A stretch of DNA of 64,000 nt from Tricholoma matsutake (GCA_026075535.2 AP026538.1:8804001-8868000); one strand, 5' to 3'; shown: positions 21,425 to 33,860, counted from the first letter of the stretch. A program made the numbers and translations. The notes: generated by a model not told the origin, from the letters alone.

Positions 21425-23995
21425 CTATTCATCTTCATCGAGGTCAGGAATGCCTTCATCGATGTCTCCATCGACATCCAATGTTAGTGTTCAAGGGTCC
21501 AGTCCATAAGACCAGAAAAAGACCAGACCCTTAACCAAACTTAACCGCAAAAGACCAAACCATTGGTCTTGGTTCACCCCATATTGCAGTTGGTTTGGTT
21601 GTTAGTTGATCACTTTTGTAAACTCACAAAAACTGATGTAAGACCAGTTGAAACTGGTCTTAACCGGTCTTTTAGCCATGTTTATACTACTAGATATATA
21701 GCATAAGTTCGGTACAAAATACAGAAATAAGTATCTAAAAGACCAAAATATAAATACTACTATTACTATTTAAGTTATATTTACATAGAGTGGGACAAGC
21801 CAGCATAAAAGGAGTCATTTGGGTGGGTACTTATATACCTTGTGGCTGTGCACAGACCATGTGGTCATGTTTGTGCTTGCAAAAACAAAAGTGGCACCAT
21901 ATGCCTGAAGACTTCCCACGACCACAACAACAACATCGACAATGCCACATCACCACCCTGGTCTGCACCCACGACCATGCAAACCAACAAACACAAAGCA
22001 GGGGGCCCAAACAACGAACTAGCATTGTTTGGGCACCCTAGGGTATGTTTTTAAAGTTCACTTCTTCTTTCTTTTACTAACTACTTGTTTTTTTTCATTA
22101 TTAGGTTTTTGCATTTTGATAACGATGCCGCCCACCCACCAAACAATGCACACAAGCCCGGTGCTGCCGCTGCAAGCCTCTGCTCGCAGGGTGGCAACAG
22201 GCCCTTGCCTGGATGATGACGACTGCTGATGACAAATAGTGGGGATGACAAGGATGAAGAATCAGGGGGACAAGGACAAATCAGGGGGGGGCAATGAGGA
22301 TGAATCAGGGGGGTCTGCTGCAGACAGCCCAGATGACGCTAGTCATCGTTTGGGCTGTTGAGTATGTTTTTTTTTGTTTAAGCTTATTTCTTTTACTAAC
22401 GACGTCACCTAGCCACCACACAACACACCTGGGCCCTCGCCATACACCACCCATGCCCTATGTCACTGCTGCGAGCCTCTGCTTGCAGGGTGGCAATGGG
22501 TACCACCACTTCCAGACAGCAACAGCAATGGCAGCCAGGGAAGATGGCTGACACCACATCAGAGCACCACCAACCCACCTATGAGCCACTGCTTGTAGGG
22601 GGTAATGGAGGTGCTGATGACAAACAACAATACACACAGGTAGGGGCTGACGAATGACAGGGAGCACAAAATGGACAACAATGAGAACAGGGTGTAAATA
22701 TAATTAGTTTTATCTATGATATATTATAATTTAGTTAGACTCATAAACACAGCCTGAAGACTGGTCCAAACTGGTCTTTTGGGGTCAACCGAGCCGAATA
22801 GGACCAGTCCTATTTGGTTTGGTTGTGGTCTTGCGACTTTGGATGTCAGTTTGGACCAGTTCCGGTCCATGGTTGACCCCCCTTGTGGTCAAAAAACTGG
22901 ACAGAACCGGACCCTTAAACACTATCTGATGTTGTTCGAAGTTGTTCGAGCCAACGATCGTCAATATCGAAGAAGTTTGGAGGAAGGGGAATTGATTTTT
23001 GTGCTAGATAGGGAAGAACTTGGAAAGCAGCTACTGGTCGATGAAGAACTGAACCATCAAGCTCACAAAGAATATAAGCGCCACCATAGTTTTGTGCAAT
23101 AACAATAAGTGGGCCGAGATATTGAGCTCACATTTTTCGATTGAGGGCTTTCTCAATCTGTGTGTTTCGCATGAGTACGAGGTCACCTTTTTCGAAATTG
23201 TAGTCTCGAATCGTTTGCTTGTGAACCTCTTCGAAGCATTTTGCAGCTTCTTGTCGAGCGGTGTGGACTCTAGAGTAGAGTACTTCGAGATTGGTTGAGC
23301 ATTTCTGTAGTGCGATAGCATGTTGGGCGATGAGATCGGTGGATGAAAGTATTGAGTCAGGTGGCAGCTGTAGATATGTTGCTTCTGAGATGTCGAGAGG
23401 GATGAGTGGATGAGAACCTGTGATCGCAAAATAGGGTGAACAGCCCATTCATTTTTGAACTGTTACCTGTTCTGCCCAAAAGACTGAGTAGGTCCCAACT
23501 GACCATCGAGTTTGATCGCCATCGACGGCCTTGTAGAGTGACTGTCATATGCCGAAGTGGGCTCGTTCGATGAGGCCGTTGGCACGAGAATTGTACCCAC
23601 TTATCTGAATTTGATTGATATGATATCGCCTTGCCAAGTATTCGAGAGCAGCAAGAAATGCTGGGCCATTGTCAGTAACGATTTCATAAAGCGAGCCCCA
23701 TCAACAAATGATTTCTTTGAAGATCCAATTGCTGAATCAGATGCCGATGGTCTTTGCTGTTTCATTGCAAAGCATCCTGAATTCTGGCCAGTACAATATT
23801 GAACATCGACCTTGTACTACATATATAGTGATATCTGCCAGAAGGCGGCATGTGCATTGTGTCAATGTAAACTTTTCCAAGTAGAGGGGCGGGGGTGGCA
23901 ACGATTGGTGGAATAAGGAGATTTCGAGTCTGTTGCAACTGACAGTAATGGCACATTGATAGGTCCACCTTGTCGTTCAAGCTCGGAAAACACAT
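21425..23995 (-). pseudogene. Element A integrase (3' part of pol), interrupted
   Basis: Minus-strand integrase of a Ty3 element. From 23995: SMCHYCQLQQTRNLLIPP (end of the HHCC zinc region), then VATPAPLLGKVYIDTMHMPP (first catalytic Asp). After frameshifts, the C-terminal region reads MGCSPYFAITGSHPLIPLDI, LPPDSILSSTDLIAQHAIAL and NFEKGDLVLMRNTQIEKALN. The tail, beyond the hAT-like insertion, ends DGDIDEGIPDLDEDE at a stop about 21425. The core between the first Asp and the C-terminus is shifted and contains TGA at Arg positions. Inactive. Confidence 0.8.
21485..22924. mobile_element. hAT-like non-autonomous element carrying hairpin/intron modules
   Basis: Begins TAGTGTTCAAGGGTCC and ends GGACCCTTAAACACTA, flanked by TCCAATGT / TCTGATGT (8-bp duplication, 6 of 8 identical). 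Inserted in the last codons of element A integrase. The interior holds two GCCCAAA...TTTGGGC hairpins (22003-22037, 22326-22357), a 62-nt intron-like segment (22043-22104, GTATGT…TACTAAC…TTAG) and three GCAAGC..TGCTCGCAGGGTGG hairpins. No transposase. Confidence 0.8.
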
Positions 23996-24001
23996 CTACG
24001 A

Positions 24002-25183
24002 TCATTGTCAAAGCTCTATAAAGTTCTACAGACCTCTACAAAGCTCTACAAACCCATACAAACCCCTCCGAAGCTCTACGAAGCTCTACAAACCTCTACA
24101 AAGTCACGAGAATGCTTTGAAATTCTTCGCAATGCTTCAAAACTCTTTGCAACACCTCAAAATTCTTTGTATGCCTTCGGCTGCCATAATACAATTCCCC
24201 CGACCTTTGTACAGCTCAGGATATACACTTGGAACATTGTCGATGGGTTCCGAACCAGTTTCGAGCAATATCACAGCAATATCGGGCTTCGAACAAGTCC
24301 GAAAAAACTTCGAAAATCTTTGACAAACATCGAACCTCGAAAAACATCTTCGGACACAGTATTTCCTATTCGAACAATCTTCGGACGCATGCTGGACACA
24401 TGGGACACTATCTCGAGTATATCGAACACATTTCGACTGCATGTGCATGCATACAATCTGCTCAAAGCAGTTTCCAATGTTTTATTCAATTTATAACAAG
24501 GACAGTCTGCTTTTAGCTATTCTTTCTTATTATTTCTTCATCATGTGTTATATTCACCCTTTCTAGTCTCACTTTATTGTTCTGATATACTTCTATTATC
24601 TTTGCCTCGAGTTTTTCACATGTTTTGCCTCATGTTCTCTAGCCTTTTTAGGTAGTTTCTTTATTTTATATAAAAAGATATACTAGATACAAAGAAAAAC
24701 AAGAAAGTCGTCGTCTTCCTCCCAGATCACAGTGATTTGAGAGTTTGGTTTAATCTTATTCAGTCTGAAGTTTGGTGTTTTACACTAAACTTCCTCAAAA
24801 TTCCTCAAAATTCCTCGCATTATGCTATTTTCGCTCTCATTTCCCTCAATTCGCCTTTGCTTTGCTTCTACTACTCATCTAGTCCCCCAATCTTGCATCC
24901 GAACATATTTGCGGACTCGAAATTCTTTGAAACTCCTTCGAAAAAACCTTGAAAAATATTGTGACATCTTGAAAATCATCGCAATGTCTCGAAAATCATT
25001 GCAAGTCCTCGAAACACATTCTTTAGCTTTGAACTGCTTTGACAAGCAGTTGTTTTATGACTATTTGACAGTCGGTCTGACAGGTGACATCTAGAAGGCC
25101 TCACATCCTTCCTCTGACTCGTGTTATACCATCCGAAGCCTTTTTGTGGGTTTTGTTTGGGTTTCTGGGTTGAGTATCATCAG
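24002..25183 (+). repeat. Solo LTR, subfamily related to element A
   Basis: Ends GGGTTGAGTATCATCA like the 13823-14882 LTR and shares its central GCCTCATGTTCT...TAGGTAGTTTCTTT block in plus orientation. Flanked by CTACGA on both sides (23996-24001, 25184-25189). The 5' part contains many TACAAAGCTCTACAAACC-like short repeats. It lies at the junction where element A has lost RNase H, so insertion and deletion may be linked. Confidence 0.7.
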
Positions 25184-25189
25184 CTACGA

Positions 25190-28100
25190 CATGGACCCCA
25201 CTTCTGAATCTTATCGATATGCGTCGGATCAGCCATTCGACCTTGAATATTGCATCGATGACCTAAAATGATTATTTTGGGGACACAAGCAAATAACTTT
25301 GGACCTGAGAATGTTCCACAACAATTAGCGTTTACAGGTCTGGTTCAGTCCGGTTTTTTATGTCTAAATGGGGCAGCCGCAACCACAACTGGTCCAAGAC
25401 TGACCCAGATATTGCTGTACTGCAACCGGACCGCATAGGACCAGTCCATATCAGTCCATGGACCGAAAAAAACCAGTTCAAACCGACTTTTTGTTGTAAA
25501 ATTTGTTGTACCAATATAACCCATATATTTCTCAGCAACTATTAACTGGACCACCTCACCATTACACAAGCAGTTGTATATTGTAATTTCCCGGTGACTG
25601 GTCCAACTTTTAAGAGATTTCATCAAGATCTGACAGAGATATGACCAAAACAAAAGTACATTGTATTCCATGTTGTAGTTTGTAGTTTGTAGTTACAACT
25701 TGTTAGGGCTGTTAAATGAATCAAATACACATGGTATAGATGTTTATGTATGTTATTCCTTTGCCTTGGATAATGTCCAATTGTGCCCAACATTTTTGTA
25801 GCACAAGGTACAAACAGTACAGTCACAGCTGCTCAAATGACATCAAAATACTCACATCAAAATGTATTTTGTCATATCTCTCTCAGTTCTCAACCGTTTT
25901 TGATGGTCCAGGGAGCGAAATTGAAGCCATTATGTGTGGGAATCAGGGGGTATAGTGCACGTGACCTATAAACCAGTTGAAACCGGTTCTGATTGGTGAT
26001 CATCGGTTCAATGATATTTTTCAAAGCAAAAGACTGGCAACTGGACTGCAAAAGACCGGTCCTATAAATAGCCACCTGATGAATCGGACTTCAGTTCAGT
26101 TCAGTCCGGTTTCGGTCTTTTTCCGGTTCGTAGGACCGGACCTTTAAACACTAGCCACAATACTTCATGTGCTGGATGATGCAGTTCAGGTTCTCAAAAT
26201 GCTCCCATACAAATCGTTGAATGCCTGGGTTGTCAGCAATCGTTTCATAAGACCCACCAATCGTTCGATATTCCAATTTCGAACCCTTAACTGGTGTGTC
26301 ATCAATGTAAGGGATCGTGATATGAGGGACTTCGGGTTGTAGGATGAATGTGACGTCGTCATGTATGATTGGAACTGAGTTTGTCCAACCCATTGGTAGG
26401 GTGACGATTCAAAGTGTGCCAAATGGGGTCTGGAAAGTCATTAGATCTCAAGAAGATTCAGCTATGAGCCTTTCGTCAAATGCAACATATAAATCCAACA
26501 TCCCACCACAAGTGCGTCCCCCAAACTGTTCGGCTAAATGCTCGGGGATCGGGACGACACCTGAGTGCTGAATCATAACTTGGTTTAGCAGCTTGAGACT
26601 GTGGACTATTCGAAGCGATTTTGCATCTTTCTTTGCAATGCAGAACTATTGTGATCAATATGATGAGTTTGACAACTCATAGACTCCTGCTTCAATCTTC
26701 TTTTTCAGCATTTCACAGATCTTTTCATATAGACCAGGAGGTATGGAAATATTACGCTCGACCCAAGGAGTGTGAGGGACAACTGGGAACTTGATAGGGG
26801 GGAAGAAATCAGGTCGAAAACTTCCTCGTTCATTTTCAGTCCATGTGAACCCCACTTGCTGGTTTCGAATAAAGTTATGCATGAGGTCTTGTTCTTGAGG
26901 CCATAGAAAATCGCCTGGATGATTTTGATCAATGATGTTTTTGCATTCGAGGTTATATCAAGGAGTTGGTTCAGATATCAGAGGATGGGGATTTAGTGGA
27001 GGCATGTCTTTGAGGGGATTGCCCTTGATGTGTTGAATAATTCAAAATTGATTGGGTAGTTTGGCCATGATTGGATCGACCTTCTGTGTGACTGGTTTAT
27101 ACTTCTCTTTCATCAATAAATAACTAGACTGGTGATTGTCGGAAACAACTGAGGAAAGGGAAACATACAATGAAGAAGTTTGCATAGGTATGAACACCAT
27201 AAAGACGTTTTGAGGAACGTGGAACTCGTCGCATGCAGATAAATATAAGTCAGAAAGTGTTGCAGATAATTCTTCAGAGGAGTCAATTTTGGGGATATTT
27301 GCAGTGCGTTCGATAAATATAGAGGAGTCAGAAGAGTTGAACAAAATAATGAAAGCACACTGTTCTGAAATTTCATTCTCTAACGCTGAAAATCTTCACG
27401 AACCACTTTTTGATGACGATGCAATCAAGGGATCGAAGGAATGGTAGTGGTCCAAGTTGAGTTCGGATCGCAGATCATGATTGTTTGGGCTTCATTCCGA
27501 TAATTTCTGATGACACTTTCTGTTAAGACGTCGAAAGGTCATCCGAGTAGAATATTGTAAGCTGGGTCCCAAATAACATGTATCTGCATGTATAGGGTGA
27601 TTCCGCTGAGATTGCAAGGCACGTTGCGTGCTAACCCAAGTGTTTCATCCACAGTGCCATTGGCAGACTGCATCAGAAGCCGAATCGAAGAATCATATGC
27701 TAGACTGAGTTCATGGCAGACATCTTCGACCATCGATATGATTGAGGAACTGGGATCGACGATGCTTTATATCTGGTGGTTACCCTGAACATCCATAATA
27801 ACTGATCTAATCGAGGAAGTTTCTTTAGCGACGACAAATGGCTGAGGGATTTCACCAGGTCGAAGACTGCTAATATAGGTCTCATACAGATCAGGCACGA
27901 TAATCGCATCAGGACTGAACATGTTTGTGGCATTGTTTCCAGTTTGTGGTACCTGTTTTTGTGTGACCTGTTCTCTCCATTTTGTTTGAACCCCAGGTGA
28001 AAGCGAGAGTAGTTCTTCCAATGTAAGTGCAACAATTGGCATCTTCATCAAGCGTGAAAAAATATCGTGGGCAATTTTCTCATTCTGTACCGGTGCCTGT

Positions 28101-28340
28101 GTCGCATACGATGGTCCATCTTTCTCCTTACCCTTCGATGCGCCAGCAAAGTTTCGTTCATGTGGTGGCAAATAGGCATTTTCCCTGACCGATGCATAGG
28201 GGTGTACAGAGGTTTGCATTGGGGGTATGGTGGTCGATGGTGAAGTGGTCAATGTGGGAGAGTTCAATGTTGATGCCAATGTCGGAGCCGTAGTTGAAGT
28301 TGAAGGGTTGACCATTGTCAATGAAGATGTCGATGGTGCT
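25190..28340 (-). pseudogene. Element A protease and reverse transcriptase
   Basis: Minus strand, read from 28340 down: a Ser/Thr/Pro-rich linker; a retropepsin-like region (MVEDVCHELSLAYDSSIRLL, SANGTVDETLGLARNVPCN, IHVIWDPAYNILLG, 27539-27733); then RT: PDFFPPIKFPVVPHTPWVER, then IPPGLYEKICEMLKKKIEAG, then GWTNSVPIIHDDVTFILQPE, YIDDTPVKGSKLEYR (the YIDD active site), RFVWEHFENLNCIIQHMKYC, and beyond the hAT-like insertion TFSGPKLFACVPKIIILGHR. A frameshifted zone (26900-27500) separates protease from RT. RNase H is absent: after KIQKWGPCR the solo LTR and then integrase follow. Confidence 0.8.
25326..26153. mobile_element. hAT-like non-autonomous element in element A RT
   Basis: Begins TAGCGTTTACAGGTCTGG and ends CCGGACCTTTAAACACTA, flanked by ACAACAAT / GCCACAAT (8-bp duplication, 6 of 8). 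The RT reading frame resumes across the insertion (…HMKYC | GTFSGPK…), which fixes the target site. The interior is simple non-coding DNA rich in ACCGGTTCAAACCGG-type motifs and lacks the hairpin/intron module. Confidence 0.85.
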
Positions 28341-28640
28341 GGTACTGGGGCAGTAGATGTAAACTTTGCACTCCCCCCTGTATTCCTATTGGAGTCATAG
28401 GAGTCCGAGTTTTCCGATAAGAGTCCGATCGGAATCTGATAGGAGTCCTACTAGTCTGACACTAGTCCTAGGAGTCCGATAGGAATCCGATCGGAATGTA
28501 TCTTGATGACCATGTACTTTTATTTCCAAGAAATTCCTAGTAAATTCCAAGTAAAGTCCTATGCAATTCCAACAGGTAGTAGTCAGAATACCACACCATT
28601 TTGGAAGACTTAACTTGATGAAAGTGCTTACAAAATAAAT

Positions 28641-28726
28641 GGGCAGAGCAGGAATTGAACTCTAGACCTTGGGATATAAGTGACATGACTACCAAACAAG
28701 TGCTCAACCAGTTGAGCCACAGGAGC
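28641..28726 (-). ncRNA. tRNA-like sequence, left arm of MULE-like copy 1
   Basis: Minus strand: TGGCTCAACTGGTTGAGC (A box in a D-arm-like hairpin) and GAGTTCAATTCCTG (B box), correctly ordered and spaced. Transcription would run outwards to the left terminus. Same as 43380-43468 in copy 2. Confidence 0.55.
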
Positions 28727-29707
28727 ATTAATAAATATGTAATATAAAGTCCATTTAAAGCACTTAGGATTAGTTCACTTATTTTTAACCTCTCTCACAA
28801 GAGCTCGAAAAAAAATTGTTGAGCCCTCGCATCTTCATGAGGGAGTAGATAAATATAGATTTAAAAAAAACCCCCCACGCAAACGCGAGGGGGAGAATTA
28901 ATTATACTATTTAATTATACTATTTTAAATTCTACAAAAAAAACCCACCCCCCCGTTTCGCAGGGGGGAGGGGGTGGTGGTGCATTGCGTTGGCTGTCTC
29001 GTCAGCCCTGTCCCATCATTTCCCCTCCCTCTCGTCTCCGTCGTGTCTCGCCTCCCTCACCTCACCTCCCCCATGGCTTCCCTCCCCTCCCTCCCCTCCC
29101 TCATCGTTCCACCCACCATCCACCCCACGAGCAGTTGCTTGTGAGGCTGGTGGTGGGTGGTGCATCGTATGTTGGTGGCAGCATTTGTCCATCGTCTCCC
29201 CTTCTGGTCGTCGTTTCCCTTTCCCCTTGTCATTTCGTCACCCTTGTCGTTCATCCCCCTCATCATCTGCACCCATGAACCACCCTACAGGCAGCTGCTC
29301 GTAGGCATGTTGTTTGGTGCCATCGTTGTCCCTCCATGCCATTCCTGTGTTCTCGCACCCCATATACACCCCGCGAGCAGTCACTCACAGCGGTGATGGG
29401 GGGTGCTGGATGTCATTGGTGTCATGGGGGGTCCATGCACTCATGATCCACCCTACGAGCAGCAGCTTGTAGGTGTGGGGTGGGTGCGTTGTCGGTTCGT
29501 CAGTGACGTGGCTCGAGGGGAGGGGTCAGGTGGTGCTTACCGGGCAGGTATTCCCCTTCTGGGGTCTCCTGGTGTTGCTCCCCATGCTCCTGACCATGAT
29601 CGATACCCTCACATCCCGTTTTGACGGGGAGGAGGGGGGTTGCCAGGGGCATCATTGGGTGTGGGTTTGGCTTGCGTCAGTCTGTCGTTACTCATGTAGA
29701 TTAGAAC

Positions 29708-29805
29708 CTAGAAACAAAACAAATGAATTAGTTAGTTTACAAAAGTAAAAAATGAATGAAACAAAAAACTTACTATGGCCCAAACGACGATTGCATCATT
29801 TGGGC
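29708..29805 (-). other. Intron-like segment plus flanking hairpin, copy 1
   Basis: Minus strand: hairpin GCCCAAATGATG…CGTCGTTTGGGC (29776-29805), then GTAAGTTTTTTG, CTAACTAATTC and TTTCTAG (29708-29773, 66 nt), then GTTCTAATC. All splice signals are intact. Upstream the sequence reads as a Pro-rich frame (PPPSPPPQPPQPSN), downstream as SNDRLTQAKPTPNDAP. Confidence 0.6.
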
Positions 29806-30051
29806 ATTGTTTGGCATCGAAACCAGTTGTTTCCAGTCTTGGGGGCTCGTCTAGAGATGGGGGTGAAGTGGGAGTGGTGGGAGTTGCTGGGTTGAGGTGG
29901 TTGAGGTGGGGGGGATGGAGGTGGCATGCTTGTCGTCATTGGTGGTGGTGGTGGGAGTTGATGAGCTGGCAGGTGTGATGACGCAGCTATGTGCTTTGTC
30001 ATCACTCCCACGGGAATGGTATGTAGTGTAGTATGATCACTTACCTGTAAT

Positions 30052-30132
30052 GACTGTTTAGCCTAATGGTATTGTTGTTGGTTTATGCTTACATAATCTT
30101 CTGTAGTCAAGTGTTCAATTCTCATGTGTGCG
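30052..30132 (+). ncRNA. tRNA-like sequence, right arm of MULE-like copy 1
   Basis: A box TTTAGCCTAATGG and B box GTGTTCAATTCTC on the plus strand, pointing to the right terminus. Distinct from the left-arm tRNA-like sequence. The copy-2 counterpart is 42091-42178. Confidence 0.5.
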
Positions 30133-30456
30133 TTTAATTTTTCATACTATATTACTAAGCAAGGCTGCTTTCATTCCTATTGGAATCCTATGTTGTCTGA
30201 TGTCTTAGCATAACTTTGGACTAGTCCTATGTGATTTCTATGATTGGAAATTCCTAGGAAATTCCAATAGTCCAATTGGACTCTGATCGGACTACATTGG
30301 ACTGGACTAGGACTAAATGTGCCATTTCATGTCAATTTGGCTGGTGAAAATGACATTGGAATATGGTTGGATTCCAATCGGAGTCCGATCGGAATCATCG
30401 GAATCATCAGATTCCTATAGGAATATGGGGGGGAGTGTAAAGACCTCCAGTAGATG

Positions 30457-31999
30457 ATGAAGATGCAGGAATGGGGATTGTCATGGCTGGAACTGGACTT
30501 CGAACCTCTTTGTTCAGACGCAAAAATGGTCGACCACTTTGGAGTGCAAATATCTCTCACTCGAGAGCCGCTATTTGGAGTCAGCTGTCAACGTTGAGTT
30601 ATGATAAATTCCTTTGGTTTCTGATCCCAATGTAGAAACTGCATCAGACTCCGTTATTGAAGTGATCGCAGCTGAGGTCGAATTAGTCGAAGTCAAAAGT
30701 GCCAATGGTGCAATGCTGAATAAAAGTGTGGCTGCTGGTGCTCCGTCTGGGTTCCATTTCCACCATTCGTTGATGTGTTCCTTAATAAACCTGCCAGGAA
30801 TACTTTGAGGCATGAATTGTCCATTTGGAAGTACGATCTTTCCTTCCGCATTTCGCTTACACTTCCCTTCATTCAAGTACAACTGACAAACCAAACAGTC
30901 AGGGATAAAATGTCCCGATAAACCGCAAAATATGCAAAGAAGTGCGTTGATGTGTGCCTGTCTGTCTGCCGAATTAGTGTGAGGAGCTGTAGTCAATTTA
31001 GTACCTGCAATGTGCATAGCGATGGTGCTAGCAAATCATTCGAACATTGCATTTAGATCTTTGGCTTTGATCATAATAGTTCTGGGTGACAAGGTGACCA
31101 TATTTCTGATGTTTGATGTCAAGTGCGATGAAGAAGTCAATTGGTGGATTACTGAGTTCGATGTGTTAGAGCCTGCTAGTACAAATTTTGCCATGTTGTG
31201 AATGTCGTTGAGCAGATATGGATCGTCGGGATAATGATTGGGAAATTTGAGTTCGAGTTGCTGCACAATTCAAGTCCATAAGCCGGGTTGGAATCCTCAA
31301 ACATAAGCTCTGCTTTTCTCGGCTTCCGAGATCCTATTCTTTGCTTGTAAAAAGTGAGTAATATTGTAGAACATCCAATAATACATTCCTAGATCATTCG
31401 CATTGAATATACCAACACGTAGCTGTTCTCCCACTAATTTGTCCATGTCCGATATGCTCCACTTGTGTTCATCTTCTGAGCCAGGATAGAGTTTATGTAC
31501 TGCCATTCAAAACTCGTTGAATGAAGTGCCGGGCTGATATTCTGGACATGATTCCCAGAGTTTGGAAGAGTCGATGTCGAGGTAGCGACAAGCATGTTTC
31601 TTCATCAGGTTGGATTCTGTGATGCCGCAGGTCAGGAACAATAATTCAAGCTCCTTGAAGTATCATCAGAGCTCTTGAGGTTGAGTAGGGTCGAATTTCA
31701 GAGCAGTCAAATGACCATGAGCTGGCATAGTGGTTTGTGTAGTCATGAATGCGATGACGGGTTAAGACTTGGGTGAAGGATGGTAGAGGTGTCAAAGTTG
31801 TTGGAAGGATGAACGAAGAGGTAGATGATGAGGACAAAGAAGTAGAGGATGATGTTGAAGGCGATGAGATAGGTGAAGGGAATAGTCTACAATGAGTAGA
31901 TTCTGCTTTGGTTACTGGAATTAGGATATCTCCTGATTGTTCGAGAGATTTGAAGGCATGGTGAGTATCGATACAAAGGTTTCTCCCTTGTGTTGGCAT
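30457..31999 (-). pseudogene. Element A gag with zinc knuckle
   Basis: Capsid/nucleocapsid gene. From the N-terminus: VTKAESTHCRLFPSPISSP-type Ser-rich leader; LYPGSEDEHKWSISDMDKLV, GEQLRVGIFNANDLGMYYW, FLQAKNRISEAEKSRAYV (capsid); QLELKFPNHYPDDPYLLNDI; then a CCHC knuckle CIFCGLSGHFIPDC (about 30900-30945), CKRNAEGKIVLPNGQFMP and GRFIKEHINEWWKWNPDG. In-frame TGA at 31663, 31666, 31507, 31297, 31270 and 31036 all sit where the family has Arg. The frame downstream of the knuckle runs to the MULE-like insertion. Confidence 0.85.
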
Positions 32000-32067
32000 A
32001 AGCCGAGGAAGTCGAGATTGGTTCGATGATGAAATGATTCAGAAACTCCTGCGGTGGGCTCCAAAAA

Positions 32068-33259
32068 TGATGATACTCAACCCAGGAAAACCACCAAAAC
32101 TGCTGATGAGGCAACCGATGATATTTGCACAAGTCAGAGGAAGGGTGTGAGATGTTCTGAATGTTCATGGTCTGACCAAAGGGAAGACAACTAGTTTGTA
32201 CTAGTCATAAAGGTAGTTCTATAAGAGAGGAAGGTGTTTGGCATGGTCCAATGGAGTATCGATTGATATCGAAGAGGATTGATGAGATTGATGGTGAACA
32301 ATGTTTATTGTCAAGGGTCGATGTGTGAGTTCTAAGGACTTCTTGGTGGATTGATAGTATACGAAGGTTATGGCTGATGGCTAGGAAGTGTTGGAGTGGT
32401 TACTAGTGCTAACAATAAGAGGATCGAAAATTGATCAAGGACGACGATGGTTGCAGAGGTTTCTCATCAATCGGGAAAACTCATAGAAGTTTAGATTGTT
32501 TAGAGGATAGATCAGATTCTTAGAACTTTATACAAGGCAATATGTGAAGACGATTTCTTGTTTTTCCAAGTAGATACTACAGAGTTTTATATGTTTTAAA
32601 AGAAACTTCCTAAAATGGTATAAGAAACATGTGTAGAACATGAGGCAAAAGATATAAGTTAAAACATGAGGCCAAAATGAGACTGGAATCCAAACAAGAC
32701 AGAGATATATCATATGACAAAGGAGTAATAAAGGGAAAGAACTAAAAGGGGACTGTCCTTTGTGTATAAACCATGCTAAGTCTCACAATAATCTGTCCAG
32801 CGGGTTCTGTACATGATAGGGACTTGGAACGAGGCTGACCTACTATCAGCAGGTTTGAGCACGAGTTGGAATACTCCCTGGCACATGGTATTCCACCATT
32901 TAGATAATGAATGTGGTGCCCAATGTTGCTTGTAGTTTCTCAATATCAATCAATAACGCTCAACAATGGTCAACGATGTTCGATCGTGGTCACGGTTGTT
33001 CAAAGTTGATTGGGGATGTTCGATGTTTGATCAGAGGGATCTTAGGGGGTTTCAAGGTAGTCCTAAAGTTGTGCGATGTGGTTTCTAAGTATGACTGATG
33101 TCCCTGGTGATGTTTTGATGCGGTCGATACGATATTGCACTCTGTAGACTTGATCAAGAGTGGTCGCGCTGCTTCTGGGACATCATAGGAGTTAACCGAT
33201 CTGATTAGAATGTGGTTGTAATGGTGAATTGGCCTTTGAGCCGAGGAGACAACCTATCA
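32068..33259 (-). repeat. 5' LTR of element A
   Basis: Minus-strand TGATAGGTTGTCTCCTCGG…GGTTGAGTATCATCA, 1192 bp, followed by TTTTTGGAGCCCACCG (a plausible primer-binding site) and then gag. Matches the solo LTR at 13823-14882. Confidence 0.85.
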
Positions 33260-33286
33260 CCGAGTTCTCTTGGTGTAAAGATGCAG

Positions 33287-33500
33287 AAAAGATGACCAGA
33301 CTGGGGATTGAACTCAGGCCCTCCTGGACATATACCAGATGCTCTGACCAACTGAGCCATCAGGTCTTATAGGGTTCAACAGAACAAGGATACCATATAA
33401 CCAGACACGGATTGCTACAACTATCACATCACTTGTGTGTGTGTGCAAACTATGGTCTGTTAAGCACTGATTAAGCAGTGACAGATTATATAACCCAACA
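33287..33500 (-). repeat. tRNA-like dispersed repeat, copy 1
   Basis: About 210 bp shared with 53615-53827. On the minus strand it ends with a tRNA-like sequence (33292-33366; A box TGGCTCAGTTGG, B box GAGTTCAATCC) followed by TCATCTTTTCTGCAT. The 33501-33860 stretch holds no recognisable gene. Confidence 0.7.
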
Positions 33501-33860
33501 CTTGGGAGGGTATTACATAAATGGCACATGTTGCAATATGTGACCAACATGCACTCGGCTGAGACAAGGGATTTAAGAGTTGTATGAATATCATCCCAAA
33601 AAGACAGCAACAACCAGAGATAAGACAACCTGTCATCATCCTGTGATACTGCCATGTATGACCCACTGGTGATGTTGTTCCCACCAGAGCTAAGTACTGT
33701 CAAAAATTACACAGTGTTCCTTAGATGACAGACCTTTGCAGACAAACGAGCAATGAAATTTATGCAATGCTTGTCAGTAGGACAGACATACATTCGGAGC
33801 ATTGTAAGATCACTTTGTACCATTTCATTCAATTTGGCAGGCCCCATGATGCTTGATGCC

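Larger units (their letters stand above)
28360..30447. mobile_element. MULE-like composite element, copy 1 (9-bp TSD)
   Basis: Flanked by a perfect 9-bp duplication CAGTAGATG (28351-28359, 30448-30456). Termini CTTTGCACTCCCCCC and GGGGGGGAGTGTAAAG are inverted. Layout from left: an arm of about 270 bp of overlapping GGAGTCC/CCGATCGGAATCC palindromes; a tRNA-like sequence pointing left; three C-run/G-run hairpins (about 28830-28980); a Pro-rich low-complexity core with four GAGCAG..GCTCGTAGG hairpins; a 66-nt intron-like segment (29708-29773, minus) next to hairpin 29776-29805; a tRNA-like sequence pointing right; and a second GGAATCC-rich arm. A 9-bp duplication is the Mutator (MULE) signature. 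No transposase gene. Inserted between the gag and protease regions of element A. Confidence 0.85.
19280..33259 (-). mobile_element. Ty3/gypsy retroelement A, nested and decayed
   Basis: Minus-strand element: 5' LTR 32068-33259, gag, protease, RT, integrase ending at 21425, an antisense accessory gene, and a 3' LTR remnant (19280-19561). Four insertions interrupt it: a MULE-like element (28360-30447), hAT-like elements (25326-26153, 21485-22924) and a solo LTR (24002-25183). Removing them leaves about 8.5 kb. RNase H is missing at the solo-LTR junction. Frequent CGA-to-TGA stops. Confidence 0.75.

Noticed and set aside
28985..29304. Pro/Ser-rich ORFs in the core of MULE-like copy 1, and counterparts at 42888-43263 and 37511-38022
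   Set aside because: Low complexity, open in several frames and not conserved as protein between copies outside the short Pro-rich frame next to the intron; treated as element cargo, not as genes.
29124..29478. Regularly recurring hairpins resembling a CRISPR array
   Set aside because: Spacing is irregular, the repeats vary, spacers are low complexity, there are no cas genes, and the genome is eukaryotic.
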